A stretch of DNA of 64,000 nt from Anaerobiospirillum thomasii (GTDB lineage: Bacteria > Pseudomonadota > Gammaproteobacteria > Enterobacterales > Succinivibrionaceae), in assembly GCF_900445255.1 (NCBI RefSeq), contig NZ_UAPU01000007.1:1233633-1297632 (forward strand), given 5' to 3'. The notes below the pieces were generated by a model. That model was not told where the DNA came from. It was given only the letters and a program-made list of their open reading frames with translations, and searched no databases. Every line of letters begins with the position of its first letter. The first letter of the stretch is position 1. The translations under genes were made by a program, and so were the position numbers. This document shows positions 44,041 to 53,465 of this stretch, in pieces.

Positions 44041-45264
44041 ATGTTAAAGAAAGAAAAAAAACAGTATAAAAAAGTATTATTAGCCTATTCAGGTGGTCTT
44101 GATACATCAACCATTGTGCCATGGCTTAAAGAGAACTATGGCTGTGAGGTTGTATGTTTTGTTGCCGATGTCGGTCAGGAGCGCGAGGATCTTGAGGGTA
44201 TAGAGCAAAAGGCTATACAGTCAGGAGCCACTTCATGCATTATCAAGGATCTGCGTGAGGAATTCGTACGCGACTACGTATTTGAGACCTTTAAAACCGG
44301 TGCCATTTACGAAGGCGAGTACCTTTTAGGCACATCTATTGCCCGTCCGGTTATTGCCAAAGCAATGGTAGAGACAGCTTTAGAGGTTGGTGCCGATGCT
44401 ATATCCCACGGTGCTACCGGCAAGGGTAATGATCAGGTACGTTTTGAAAGTGCTGTATCAGCACTAGCTCCACAGCTTGATGTGATTGCACCATGGCGTA
44501 TCTGGGATATGCAGTCACGTGAGGAGCTTTTAGCCTATCTGCACGAGAGAAATATCCCTTGCAAGGCCACACTTGAGAAGATCTACAGCCGTGATGCCAA
44601 TGCTCTGCATATCTCAACTGAGGGTGGAGAGCTTGAGAATACCTGGAATGCAGCCTCTGAGAATGTATGGGTTTGGACCACATCTCCAGAAAAGGCTCCA
44701 GATACCCCAGAGCAGTTTGAGCTGACTATCAAAGAGGGCGTGGTAACACAGATTAATGGTAAGGATGTAACTCCTTTTGAGTGTCTGTCACAGTTAAATG
44801 ATATAGGTGCCCGTCATGGTGTAGGCCGTATCGATATCACTGAAAACCGTCTTATAGGCATGAAGTCACGCGGCTGCTATGAGACCCCAGGTGGCACCAT
44901 TATTTACAAGGCTCTGCGCGCTATTGAGCAGCTGGTACTTGATAAGTCAACCCGTGTCTTTAGAGAGCACCTCGCCGTTGAATTTGCTCAGCTTGTCTAC
45001 GATGGCCGCTGGTTTACACGTCTGCGTGAGGTTATGATGGCCTCAGCCAATGAAATTGCCAAGGATGTAAACGGCAAGGTTGTAATCAAGCTCTATAAGG
45101 GCAATATCGATGTAATAAGAAAAGACAGTGATAACAGCCTGTTTAATTTCGACTTTGTTACTTTCGGTGCTGATGATGTATATGATCAGTCAGATGCAGA
45201 GGGCTTTATCCGCATTTACTCTCTGCCAGCTAAGATCAGAGCATTAAATCAGAAAAAGAAATAA
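44041..45264 (+). CDS. argG: Argininosuccinate synthase
   Basis: It condenses citrulline and aspartate with ATP. The PP-loop motif [16 protein letters not shown] near residue 15, [15 protein letters not shown] and [20 protein letters not shown] are conserved. The length of 407 is typical of the common bacterial type I enzyme, unlike the longer E. coli form. It follows argF by 16 bases with an AAGGA ribosome site; a terminator-like hairpin separates it from argH. Confidence 0.97.
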   Translation: MLKKEKKQYKKVLLAYSGGLDTSTIVPWLKENYGCEVVCFVADVGQEREDLEGIEQKAIQSGATSCIIKDLREEFVRDYVFETFKTGAIYEGEYLLGTSIARPVIAKAMVETALEVGADAISHGATGKGNDQVRFESAVSALAPQLDVIAPWRIWDMQSREELLAYLHERNIPCKATLEKIYSRDANALHISTEGGELENTWNAASENVWVWTTSPEKAPDTPEQFELTIKEGVVTQINGKDVTPFECLSQLNDIGARHGVGRIDITENRLIGMKSRGCYETPGGTIIYKALRAIEQLVLDKSTRVFREHLAVEFAQLVYDGRWFTRLREVMMASANEIAKDVNGKVVIKLYKGNIDVIRKDSDNSLFNFDFVTFGADDVYDQSDAEGFIRIYSLPAKIRALNQKKK

Positions 45265-45287
45265 GACATTAACGTAGAATAAGACAA

Positions 45288-45318
45288 AGCCTGGCTCAAT
45301 TGTGCTGGGCTTTTTTTA
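45288..45318 (+). terminator. Terminator-like hairpin between argG and argH
   Basis: The stem AGCCTGGC/GCTGGGCT (45288-45295 with 45304-45311, two G-U pairs) is followed by seven T. It lies inside an otherwise collinear argFGH set, 17 bases before the argH ATG, so argH needs read-through or its own promoter. Confidence 0.82.
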
Positions 45319-45334
45319 AAACAGGATTATTATC

Positions 45335-46717
45335 ATGGCACTTTGGGGTGGAAGATTTACACAGGCTCCTTCAGAGCGTTTTAAAAACTTCAATGACTCT
45401 TTGAAGTTTGATTACAGAATGGCAGTTGAGGATGTAGAAGGTTCTATAGCCTGGGCTCTTGCTATTCATCAGGCAGGTGTTCTAACTAAAGATGAATATG
45501 ACAATCTGCTTGCAGCCTTGAATGAACTGCTTTGTGAGTTTGAAGGCGGTATTGAGCATATTAAAGATGAAAGTGATGAGGATATTCACTCCTACGTTGA
45601 GCGCCGTCTTATTGAAAAGGTAGGTACACTTGGCAAGAAACTGCATACAGGTCGCTCAAGAAATGATCAGGTAGCCCTTGATCTAAAACTTTTCTGCAGA
45701 AAAAATACACAGTTAATCCTAAAGGGCATAACTACACTGCAGCAGCGTCTTTTAGAGGTTGCAGATCAGTATCAGGGGCAGATTTTCCCTGGCTACACAC
45801 ATCTGCAGCGTGCTCAGCCTGTAACATTCAGCCACTATCTGCTTGCATATATAAATATGCTCAACAGAGATTATGAGCGCTTTGACAATGCTCTAAAGCT
45901 TATGAGAACCTGTCCTTTAGGCTCAGCTGCACTTGCAGGCACCGCCTATGCCATTGACAGAGATGTACTTGCTAAAGCTCTTGGCTTTGCAGAGGCTACA
46001 AGAAACTCTTTAGATGCAGTATCTGACAGAGATCATGTCATTGAATTACTCTCTGCAGCCAGTACCTGCATGATTCATCTGTCACGTCTGTCTGAGGATA
46101 TGATTATCTATAACTCAGGCGAGGCCAACTTTATTGAATTATCTGACAAGGTAACATCAGGCTCATCATTAATGCCGCAAAAGAAAAATCCAGATGCCCT
46201 TGAGCTTATCAGAGGCAAATGCGGTCGTGTGGTAGGAGCTCTAAGCGGTATGCTTGTAACTCTGAAGGCTCTGCCTTTAGCCTATGACAAGGATATGCAG
46301 GAGGATAAAGAGGGTCTGTTTGATGCTTTAGATACATTGCACGACTGTCTTGATATGATGAGCATGGTCTTTGAAGATATTGTTATCAATAAAGAAAATG
46401 TACTCAAGGCAGCCAAGGGCGGTTATTCAAATGCAACAGAGCTTGCCGACTATCTCGTGGGCAAAGGTATAGCCTTTAGAGAGGCCCATGAAATTGTAGG
46501 TCAGACTGTGCTCTATGCTATCAAGGTGCAAAAGGCTCTTGAGGATCTCACTCTTGATGAGTTCAAGGCTATCTGCCCTGTGATTGCAGATGACGTCTAT
46601 GCTATTCTTGAGCTTGACAGTATTTTAAGCAAGAGAGATGTAATAGGCGGTGTAGCTCCGGCTCAGAGCAGTGTGGAAATAGCAAGATTTAAAGAAATTC
46701 TAGATAGCAGATCTTAA
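45335..46717 (+). CDS. argH: Argininosuccinate lyase
   Basis: It splits argininosuccinate into arginine and fumarate. The fumarase-superfamily signature [15 protein letters not shown] with the catalytic Ser loop, [14 protein letters not shown] and [16 protein letters not shown] are all present. The length of 460 is standard. In a fumarate-respiring or succinate-forming anaerobe the fumarate can be reduced to succinate (inference). A terminator follows. Confidence 0.97.
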   Translation: MALWGGRFTQAPSERFKNFNDSLKFDYRMAVEDVEGSIAWALAIHQAGVLTKDEYDNLLAALNELLCEFEGGIEHIKDESDEDIHSYVERRLIEKVGTLGKKLHTGRSRNDQVALDLKLFCRKNTQLILKGITTLQQRLLEVADQYQGQIFPGYTHLQRAQPVTFSHYLLAYINMLNRDYERFDNALKLMRTCPLGSAALAGTAYAIDRDVLAKALGFAEATRNSLDAVSDRDHVIELLSAASTCMIHLSRLSEDMIIYNSGEANFIELSDKVTSGSSLMPQKKNPDALELIRGKCGRVVGALSGMLVTLKALPLAYDKDMQEDKEGLFDALDTLHDCLDMMSMVFEDIVINKENVLKAAKGGYSNATELADYLVGKGIAFREAHEIVGQTVLYAIKVQKALEDLTLDEFKAICPVIADDVYAILELDSILSKRDVIGGVAPAQSSVEIARFKEILDSRS

Positions 46718-46745
46718 TTTTACTTTTAAATAACTACTATAAAGT

Positions 46746-46769
46746 AAAGGGGATGCTCTCCCCTTTTTT
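46746..46769 (+). terminator. argH terminator
   Basis: The stem AAAGGGGA/TCCCCTTT (46746-46753 with 46759-46766) is followed by a run of T, 29 bases past the argH stop. Confidence 0.88.
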
Positions 46770-46817
46770 GTTTACAAAAGCTTTTCTAGCTTTGATTTGA
46801 GATAGGAAATCTATAGT

Positions 46818-47660
46818 CTAAACAAGTTTTATACCCTCATCATTAAAGTGCTTTTTAATGGAGGTTATAGGATTTACATAGTAGTTTTTATCTTTATTGA
46901 GCACATCAAAGACAAGCTCTTTGTTATCCTGCGCAAAGTCATTGTAGATATAGGCTACGTGGCAAAAGTTTATAGTCTTTTGAAACAGACCCAGATGGAG
47001 TTTGCGTGAGGCCACCTCAAAGACAATGATTACATGCCCCATAAGATTTTCATCTTCAATTGCAAAGAGATTGGTGTCACCAAAGATGCCACCTGTCTTT
47101 TTTGATTTAAACTCATCCTTGCCATTCCAGATAAAGCTGTAGATAAGAGGGTTTTTATCTGTTATGGTCTTTTCATTTTTAAACGAAGGAATAGTCAGCT
47201 GACTGTGCTTTTCATACACATCTTTAACCATGGTTTTGGCACGTATTGGTTTTTTATCAAGCTGTACTGCAAGCTGCTGCGGTACACGACCTATTTTCTG
47301 TACGTGTACATAAAGCCCATGACTTAGATCACTGGCCTTTAAAGACGGGCCGTCATAGGAGCTGTAATTTTCATTTCTGGCACTTTTATACTCAACAGAG
47401 TTGGCAAGAAGATTGCCCAGATCATCACAGCTTTTAACAATAATCTTGGTTTTAAAGTTATAAGGGCACAGGCCTACAACACGGCTTCCGACGCGATCAT
47501 TTTCATCACAGAGCTTAACAAGATCTGACATTGAGTTTAAAAAGCTTTTACCATGTGGGTTTTGCATAAACGCATAAAAACTATCTTTTTTACTGTCATT
47601 TACCTTATATAAAACTGAATCTGTACAAATTGCATCAAGCTCTAGGATAACCTGTGGCAT
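46818..47660 (-). CDS. Uncharacterised 280-residue protein
   Basis: I do not recognise a family. There is no signal peptide or membrane helix. The sequence is mixed charged, with a central SLKASDLSHGLYVHVQKIGR segment, GGIFGDTNLFAIEDENLMGH and an amphipathic strand pattern HVIIVFEVASRKLHLGLF, suggesting an alpha/beta cytoplasmic protein. An AGGAG Shine-Dalgarno sequence lies 7 bases before the ATG. It is convergent with argH and stands alone; codon use resembles its neighbours, so the gene call is firm while function is open. Confidence 0.72.
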   Translation of the reverse strand: MPQVILELDAICTDSVLYKVNDSKKDSFYAFMQNPHGKSFLNSMSDLVKLCDENDRVGSRVVGLCPYNFKTKIIVKSCDDLGNLLANSVEYKSARNENYSSYDGPSLKASDLSHGLYVHVQKIGRVPQQLAVQLDKKPIRAKTMVKDVYEKHSQLTIPSFKNEKTITDKNPLIYSFIWNGKDEFKSKKTGGIFGDTNLFAIEDENLMGHVIIVFEVASRKLHLGLFQKTINFCHVAYIYNDFAQDNKELVFDVLNKDKNYYVNPITSIKKHFNDEGIKLV

Positions 47661-47898
47661 AACTTACTCCTCACATCTTTATTTAATATTGTATATATTA
47701 ATTATGCGCAAAATTATTCATAGCTACTCTTTATCATATAGAGTTGCAACAATGTGATTTATATCAGATTCATGTAGATTTTAAGGCTTATTTATGCAGG
47801 CACAGGTGACATTTTTTTACCTGAAGACCTGTGTACAGACAGCAAAAGATTCTCCTGACATGAAGGCTTAATCTATAAGTGTATGTTAGCAAACAAAA

Positions 47899-47926
47899 AG
47901 AGCAGCAAAATATCCCTTGCTGCTCT
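47899..47926 (-). terminator. dut-coaBC operon terminator
   Basis: The 10-bp stem AGAGCAGCAA/TTGCTGCTCT (47899-47908 with 47917-47926) is followed on the minus strand by TTTTTGTTTG, 25 bases past the dut stop. Confidence 0.9.
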
Positions 47927-47950
47927 TATATAAGCTAAAGTTCTGTGGCA

Positions 47951-48412
47951 TCAGACTCCAGTGGAGCCAAAGCCGCCCTGACCTCTGTCAGTAATATCAA
48001 AATCATCTACAACCTCAAATGAGGCTTTGATAATAGGTACAAAGATCATCTGAGCAATTCTGTCTCCAACTTTGATAGTAAAATCCTCCTTGGATCTGTT
48101 CCACAGAGGTACCATCAAAGGACCCTGATAATCAGAGTCGATAAGACCTGTCAGATTGCCAAGTACAATACCGTGCTTGTAACCAAGACCTGATCGTGGC
48201 AGAACTGTGGCACATACATTTTCATCTTTTATATACATACTAAAGCCGGTAGGTACCAGCAAAGACTCTCCTGCATGCAGCACTGTATCCTGTTCTATCA
48301 TGGCTCTTAAATCCATGCCGGCAGAGCCTCTGGTGGCATAATCTGGCAGTGGAAAGTCCAAAGAGCCCAGTCTTTTATCAAGGATCTTAATCTGAACACC
48401 AAGTGTTGTCAT
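47951..48412 (-). CDS. dut: dUTPase
   Basis: It hydrolyses dUTP to dUMP and PPi, keeping uracil out of DNA. The trimeric dUTPase motifs are visible: [48 protein letters not shown] and the C-terminal [11 protein letters not shown] arm. The length of 153 matches. It follows coaBC by 5 bases on the same strand, the E. coli order coaBC-dut. Confidence 0.98.
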   Translation of the reverse strand: MTTLGVQIKILDKRLGSLDFPLPDYATRGSAGMDLRAMIEQDTVLHAGESLLVPTGFSMYIKDENVCATVLPRSGLGYKHGIVLGNLTGLIDSDYQGPLMVPLWNRSKEDFTIKVGDRIAQMIFVPIIKASFEVVDDFDITDRGQGGFGSTGV

Positions 48413-48417
48413 TTATA

Positions 48418-49716
48418 TTATTTCCTGTTATCGCGATTGATTTTAAAGATTAAATCTACAATCTGACCTGCAATATATTCTTTGGAGGCCTTTGAAAGAT
48501 CAGCTATTTTACCAGCTTTATCATAGATGCTGACAGCATTGTCATCACTGTTAAAGCCGACATCTGAAGCTGAGACATCATTTAGCACAATAAGATCAAG
48601 ATTCTTTCTGTCTATCTTGGCTCTGGCATTGGTCTCATGGTGATCAGTTTCAGCTGCAAAGCCTACTGTGTATGGACGTTTGTCTGTTATATGGCCAACA
48701 TCACTTATAATATCCTTGTTCTTAACCAGTTTAAGATTGATGCTCTCAACATCATCTTCCTTTTTTATCTTAAGGGCTGCTGCATTTTCAACACTAAAGT
48801 CAGCTACAGCGGCACAGCCAATGACAATATCATAGTCTCTGGCGCGTGACATAACAGCCTGATGCATTTCACCTGCTGTCTGCACCTTTACAACCGAAAT
48901 GCCATCTGCTGCCTTGAGATCTACAGGTCCTGAAACGATAGTGACATAGGCTCCTCTTTCATAACAGGCTCTGGCCAGGGCATAACCCATTTTGCCTGAG
49001 CTTTTATTGGTAATAAAGCGTACAGGATCTATAGGTTCTACAGTAGGGCCTGCAGTAATAAGCACTTTAAAGCCAGCACCATGGGATTTTGGCAGCAGTT
49101 TAGTCTGAGTAAGCTCCAGAGGACGGCCAGGCTGCATCAGATATGGCTGCTCTGTATAAGGCAGGGCAGTTTTATTTAACAGTGCAATGATATAAGCCAG
49201 AATTTCCTCAGGCTCTCTCATGCGTCCTTCACCTACCTCGCCGCAGGCAAGAGGGCCAGAGGCTGGAGTTATGATATATGTTCCACGTGAAGCTAAGGTT
49301 TGTAAATTCTGCTGAGTAGCTGCATGTCTGTACATTCTGCTGTTCATGGCAGGAGCAACAACTATAGGGCATGCTGCAGCCAGTGCTGTGGCGGTAAGAG
49401 AGTTATCGGCAAAACCATTGGCAAGTTTGGCTATGGTATTGGCTGTAGCAGGGGCTATAACCATCAGATCGGCGTCAGAGCCAAGACTGATATGGTCAAT
49501 CTCTACAGTATCATCAAAAATATTAATTGTAACCTTATGACCAGAGAGTGTCTCAAGAGTGGTCTTAGATACGAGTTTAGAGGCTGCCTTGGTCATTACA
49601 ACATGTACACAGGCTCCCTGAGATATAAGGAGTCGGCACAGCTGACAGGTTTTATAGGCAGCAATTCCGCCGCAAATGCCAAGAACAATCTTTCTGTCTT
49701 TTAATTGCATTGTCAT
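48418..49716 (-). CDS. coaBC: CoaBC, phosphopantothenoylcysteine synthetase/decarboxylase
   Basis: This bifunctional coenzyme A enzyme has an N-terminal flavin decarboxylase (GICGGIAAYKTCQLCRLL, PAMNSRMY, active Cys in ACGEVGEGRM) and a C-terminal CoaB ligase (ITAGPTVEPIDPVRFITN, SSGKMGYALARA). The length of 432 is a little longer than E. coli. The ATG at 49716 has GGAG 6 bases upstream; a second ATG two codons in is possible. It is co-transcribed with dut. Confidence 0.96.
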   Translation of the reverse strand: MTMQLKDRKIVLGICGGIAAYKTCQLCRLLISQGACVHVVMTKAASKLVSKTTLETLSGHKVTINIFDDTVEIDHISLGSDADLMVIAPATANTIAKLANGFADNSLTATALAAACPIVVAPAMNSRMYRHAATQQNLQTLASRGTYIITPASGPLACGEVGEGRMREPEEILAYIIALLNKTALPYTEQPYLMQPGRPLELTQTKLLPKSHGAGFKVLITAGPTVEPIDPVRFITNKSSGKMGYALARACYERGAYVTIVSGPVDLKAADGISVVKVQTAGEMHQAVMSRARDYDIVIGCAAVADFSVENAAALKIKKEDDVESINLKLVKNKDIISDVGHITDKRPYTVGFAAETDHHETNARAKIDRKNLDLIVLNDVSASDVGFNSDDNAVSIYDKAGKIADLSKASKEYIAGQIVDLIFKINRDNRK

Positions 49717-50058
49717 ACATTACTCCTTTTAAATAATTGATTTATTTAAAAATTAGCATAATTTTGAGTTTATTCAACAAGAGTTATTGATTTTTGTTAA
49801 GTCAGAGTATAAATCTCGACTTATATATAAATAATGTCAGATGAGTGTAAATTAAAGGTCTATTTATAAATTTAATAATATGGCAAAAGGTCTGGCCCAA
49901 TAAATAAATTGTGGGGAATAAACATAAGACATATGGTGTAATTTATTGTTAGCAAAGCTTTTAATACCGTGTAATAGACTGAGATATGTGTATATAAACA
50001 AAGTTAAATAAAAGGCTGTATAATATTAAGAATATATAGAACATATATAGGAAGAGCT
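49717..50058. other. Divergent coaBC / heptosyltransferase spacer, no gene seen
   Basis: These 342 bases are strongly AT-rich between divergent units. No open frame with a ribosome site, RNA gene or convincing hairpin was found. It must hold the coaBC promoter and the promoter of the GT9 gene, whose GGAAG ribosome site sits at its end. Confidence 0.5.
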
Positions 50059-51105
50059 GTGTCATCTTTACAATCAATCTGTATTCTGCGTCTTTCCGCA
50101 CTTGGTGACTGTATCAATGCCTATGCCTTTGCACTAGGTATAAAAAGGGGGTATGCAGATATAAGCGTAAGCCTCATTATGGACAGACGCTTTAGTGCAT
50201 TATTCAGTGACAGTGCAGAAAAATCGGGTATTGAGATTATAAGCATAGATCTTAAATCCATGTCTTTAATGCAGGCTAGAAAAGAGTTAAAGGTAAGACT
50301 TAATAAGCGCTGTTTTGATGTGCTCTTTAATATTCAGACATCTATCAAGGCTTCTATACTCTCAACAGCCATCAGAGCTAAAAGTAAAATAGGCTATGAT
50401 AAAAGCCGCTCACGCGAGGCTCAGTTTTTATTTATAAACAAAAGGGCACTGCCTGCTGCAGGTGAGCATGTACTAGATGGTTTTTTAGGATTTGCCAGGG
50501 CAGTGGATTTAAATGTAAAACCGTGCTTTGATCTTTTTATTACAGATGAGGAAAGGCACAGAGCACATGAGCTGTGCCCAACGGATAACAAGCTGTTTTT
50601 ACTCTCACCATGCTCTGCGAAAAAAGAGAAGAACTGGACTTTTGATGGCTATCTGTCATGTGCAAAACACATGAGCTCTCTTGGTTACACTGTAGTGCTT
50701 ACAGCAGGAGGGGTTGAGTATGAGAAAAACTACTGTCATGAGCTGTATCAAAAACTTGTTGAGAGTTCATGCAGCGTTATCAATCTTGCTGGTAAAACCT
50801 CATTGCGCGAGCTTGCAGCTATCTGCTCTATAAGCTCTCTAGCTTTATGTCCAGACAGTGGCACTATGCATCTTTGCAATGCAGTAGGTACAAAAGTGGT
50901 GGGTCTTTTTGCCATACACAATGAAAAAAGAGTAGGCCCATATAATTTTATGCCTTATACAGTTTCTGTATACAAAATTATGGCCTCAGCCGAGCTTAAT
51001 AATAAAGAGCCGTCATGGCGCTACAGAGTAAAAAATAAAAACGCCATGCAGGCCATCAGGGTTTTTGATGTAATAGATATGCTAAATAAGGCTGTAGATA
51101 AGTAG
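50059..51105 (+). CDS. GT9-family (heptosyltransferase I/WaaC-like) LPS glycosyltransferase
   Basis: The 348-residue glycosyltransferase family 9 protein has the N-terminal motif ICILRLSALGDCINAYAF, a central IGYDKSRSRE segment and the nucleotide-heptose site CPDSGTMHLCNAVGTKVVGLF. It would add heptose to the LPS inner core. The start is GTG at 50059 with GGAAG upstream. It is linked to coaD (10 bases) and close to other LPS genes; which heptose it adds is not certain. Confidence 0.85.
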   Translation: MSSLQSICILRLSALGDCINAYAFALGIKRGYADISVSLIMDRRFSALFSDSAEKSGIEIISIDLKSMSLMQARKELKVRLNKRCFDVLFNIQTSIKASILSTAIRAKSKIGYDKSRSREAQFLFINKRALPAAGEHVLDGFLGFARAVDLNVKPCFDLFITDEERHRAHELCPTDNKLFLLSPCSAKKEKNWTFDGYLSCAKHMSSLGYTVVLTAGGVEYEKNYCHELYQKLVESSCSVINLAGKTSLRELAAICSISSLALCPDSGTMHLCNAVGTKVVGLFAIHNEKRVGPYNFMPYTVSVYKIMASAELNNKEPSWRYRVKNKNAMQAIRVFDVIDMLNKAVDK

Positions 51106-51114
51106 GTGGTATAT

Positions 51115-51594
51115 ATGGAGCGTCTGGCAGTATTTCCTGGAACTTTTGATCCAATGACATTAGGTCATCTTGATATTGTCAAAAGAGCCAGCAGGATCTT
51201 TGACAGAGTAATTGTGGCTGTAGCAAACAGCCCAAGTAAAAAGACACTCATTAGCCTTGAGGACAGAGTGCTAATGGCCATTGATGCCTGTGCAGGATTA
51301 CGCAATGTATCTGTTGAGGGTTTTTCAGGACTGCTTATTGATTTTTTAAAGGCACAGAAGGCTGACTTTCTGGTCAGAGGCGTAAGAACTGTGGCTGATT
51401 ATGACTATGAAATACAGCTTACAGGTATGTACAGAGCTATGATGCCAGAGCTTGAGATTGTTATGCTGCCGACATCAGGTCATGTAAGTTATATTTCATC
51501 CACCCTGGTAAGGGAAGTGCTGGTACACAAGGGCGATATTGCGCACTTTGTACCAGAGCCTGTAGCTTTGCATATTAGCAGAAAATATAAATAG
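51115..51594 (+). CDS. coaD: CoaD, phosphopantetheine adenylyltransferase
   Basis: It makes dephospho-CoA from 4'-phosphopantetheine and ATP. The nucleotidyltransferase motif FPGTFDPMTLGHLDIVKRA and the C-terminal YISSTLVREVL are conserved. The ATG at 51115 has TAGGTGG 5 bases upstream; a GTG three codons earlier overlaps that site and is less likely. It ends immediately next to the convergent mutM. Confidence 0.97.
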   Translation: MERLAVFPGTFDPMTLGHLDIVKRASRIFDRVIVAVANSPSKKTLISLEDRVLMAIDACAGLRNVSVEGFSGLLIDFLKAQKADFLVRGVRTVADYDYEIQLTGMYRAMMPELEIVMLPTSGHVSYISSTLVREVLVHKGDIAHFVPEPVALHISRKYK

Positions 51595-52416
51595 TTATTT
51601 CTGACAGTGGGGACAAAAGTAGGTTCTTCTTTGTCCCTGCTCAATGGCTACAATAGGTGTATTGCACACTTTGCATGGTTCACCTTCATGTCCGTAGACA
51701 AAAAGATTCTGTACAAAATAGCCAGGCTTGCCGTCAGCTCCTGAAAAGTCTCGTATAGTGGTGCCGCCCATGGCAATGGATTTTTTTAGCAGATCTTTTA
51801 TGATATCAACAAGCTTCTCAAGCTGTTCTTTTTTTACATCACAGCTCTTGGTTGTAGGATCGATGCCTGACAGGAACAAAGATTCACTGGCATAGATATT
51901 ACCTACACCTACAACAATATGACTGTCCATGATGGCGACTTTGATGGCTATACTTTTATTTTTAAATTTATTTAAAAGGTAGGTTGCATTAAAGTTATCT
52001 GAAAAAGGCTCAACACCAAGCACCTTTAAGAATTTATTCTCATAAGGGTTATCTCCTGCCCTGATATATATAACAAGGCCAAAGCGTCTGGCATCATTTA
52101 GAGTAATACTCTGCCCATTATCAAGATACATTCTAAAATGATCATGCAGTATCAAAGGAGCATTGGCATCCTGTACTTTAAAATGACCGGTCATACCAAG
52201 GTGGACAATAATGGAGCTCGTATCATCAAAGCTTATAACTATATATTTGCCTCGTCTTGCAATATCAGTAACCTTATGACCTTTTAGCAGTACAAGATCC
52301 TGGGATAAAGGTACTCTCAGGGATTTTTCACCTATAAAAACATCTGTGACTGTTGCATGTAAAAGGGCAGGTGAAATACCCATTTTGGTAACTTCAACCT
52401 CTGGCAGTTCAGGCAT
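51595..52416 (-). CDS. mutM: MutM (Fpg), formamidopyrimidine-DNA glycosylase
   Basis: It removes 8-oxoguanine and nicks abasic sites. The N-terminal catalytic PELPEVEV (Pro after Met), Lys in the following LRVPLSQD region, the H2TH motif VVGVGNIYASESLF and the zinc finger CKVC ... CPHC at the C-terminus are present. The length of 273 is normal. It lies downstream of rpmB-rpmG as in E. coli. Confidence 0.97.
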   Translation of the reverse strand: MPELPEVEVTKMGISPALLHATVTDVFIGEKSLRVPLSQDLVLLKGHKVTDIARRGKYIVISFDDTSSIIVHLGMTGHFKVQDANAPLILHDHFRMYLDNGQSITLNDARRFGLVIYIRAGDNPYENKFLKVLGVEPFSDNFNATYLLNKFKNKSIAIKVAIMDSHIVVGVGNIYASESLFLSGIDPTTKSCDVKKEQLEKLVDIIKDLLKKSIAMGGTTIRDFSGADGKPGYFVQNLFVYGHEGEPCKVCNTPIVAIEQGQRRTYFCPHCQK

Positions 52417-52524
52417 AATTAAGTTTCCGGTCTAAAATTGTTAATAAGGCTTATTGTAGTGCGTGTTTACAAAAAATTTTCTGAAAGATAAGAAATTTTT
52501 ATCAAAAGATCTGCAGATAAAAGA

Positions 52525-52548
52525 AAAGGTCGGTAAAAACCGACCTTT
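52525..52548 (-). terminator. rpmB-rpmG terminator
   Basis: The 9-bp stem AAAGGTCGG/CCGACCTTT (52525-52533 with 52540-52548) is followed on the minus strand by TTCTTTTATC. It separates rpmG from mutM, so mutM may rely on read-through or its own promoter. Confidence 0.85.
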
Positions 52549-52572
52549 TAAATCTTGAAAGGAAACGATCAA

Positions 52573-52743
52573 TTACTTGATCTTACCCTCTTTGTACACT
52601 ACATGTTTACGTACAACTGGATCGAACTTCATAATCTCCATCTTACCTGGAGTAGTACGACGGTTCTTAGTTGTTGTGTAAAAATGACCTGTACCTGCTG
52701 AAGAATTTAAACGGATCTTCTCACGTCCACCTTTCTTAGCCAT
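52573..52743 (-). CDS. rpmG: Ribosomal protein L33 (bL33)
   Basis: A 56-residue product on the minus strand begins [20 protein letters not shown] and continues with YTTTKNRR and [18 protein letters not shown], clearly bL33. It has no cysteine, so it is the zinc-independent (C-) form. It starts 13 bases after rpmB, with GGAGAC-like spacing upstream. Confidence 0.97.
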   Translation of the reverse strand: MAKKGGREKIRLNSSAGTGHFYTTTKNRRTTPGKMEIMKFDPVVRKHVVYKEGKIK

Positions 52744-52756
52744 GACAGTCTCCTAA

Positions 52757-52993
52757 TTAGACATTAACGCCGTTTGCACGCATATCTGCAAGAACAGAAT
52801 CAATGCCTTTCTTGTCGATGGTGCGAATGGCTTTAGTGGTAACACGCAATCTTACGAAGCGGCCTTCACTTTCAACCCAGAAACGGTGATATTTCAAGTT
52901 TGGAAGAAAACGGCGCTTTACCGCATTCTTCGCGTGGGAACGATGGTTACCCACAGCTGGGCGCTTGCCCGTAACTTGGCAAACTCTGGACAT
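52757..52993 (-). CDS. rpmB: Ribosomal protein L28 (bL28)
   Basis: The 78-residue protein starts [20 protein letters not shown] and contains [15 protein letters not shown] and the C-terminal [15 protein letters not shown], typical of bL28. The ATG at 52993 is preceded by GGAG; an ATG three codons upstream would overlap poorly with that site. First gene of rpmB-rpmG. Confidence 0.97.
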   Translation of the reverse strand: MSRVCQVTGKRPAVGNHRSHAKNAVKRRFLPNLKYHRFWVESEGRFVRLRVTTKAIRTIDKKGIDSVLADMRANGVNV

Positions 52994-53465
52994 GTTAATC
53001 ACACTCCAAAAATAAAAATATTTAAGGGATGCAGTTTATCTGCAACCAAGAAATTTTGTTTAAGGTATAACAAAGTTGGCGCATTCTATCATAAAATTTC
53101 ACAGATCACCAGTATTTTTACTGACTAGTGACATTTATAGAATGTGCTTTTGTCGCTGCAACTGTGTGACTTAAAACACACAGCATAAAATCGTGGTCCG
53201 ATTATTATAAAAGAAAAATCACAGATTTGATCAAAAGACCTGATTTTTTTTGATCTGTTTTCTGCATAATACAAATTATTTAGCAATTTATTTGCTTTTT
53301 AGCCCTTAAACACACACTTGAGCATATTGCTCTTCTTTTTGGCCCATGCTGCAGCCTAAGAGTGCTTTAATCTTTGTTTTATAGGAAAAATGCCATAAAA
53401 TATAGCTATTAATATGGCTCATACTGTTTCTTTGTGAAAGTAAAGTTTAGATAAGAGATATCTTC
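52994..53465. other. Divergent rpmB / membrane-protein spacer with orphan hairpins
   Basis: In these 472 bases I see no protein gene. There are AT-rich promoter-like stretches on the rpmB side, a T-rich hairpin near 53226-53258 (GATCAAA ... TTTGATC) and GAGC-N5-GCTC at 53323-53335 followed by TTCTTTTT, a terminator-like end not attached to any gene. A small RNA is possible but not shown. Confidence 0.35.

Noticed and set aside
49324..49704. 126-codon frame opposite coaBC
   Set aside because: Antisense to a firmly identified coaBC decarboxylase domain; no motif of its own.
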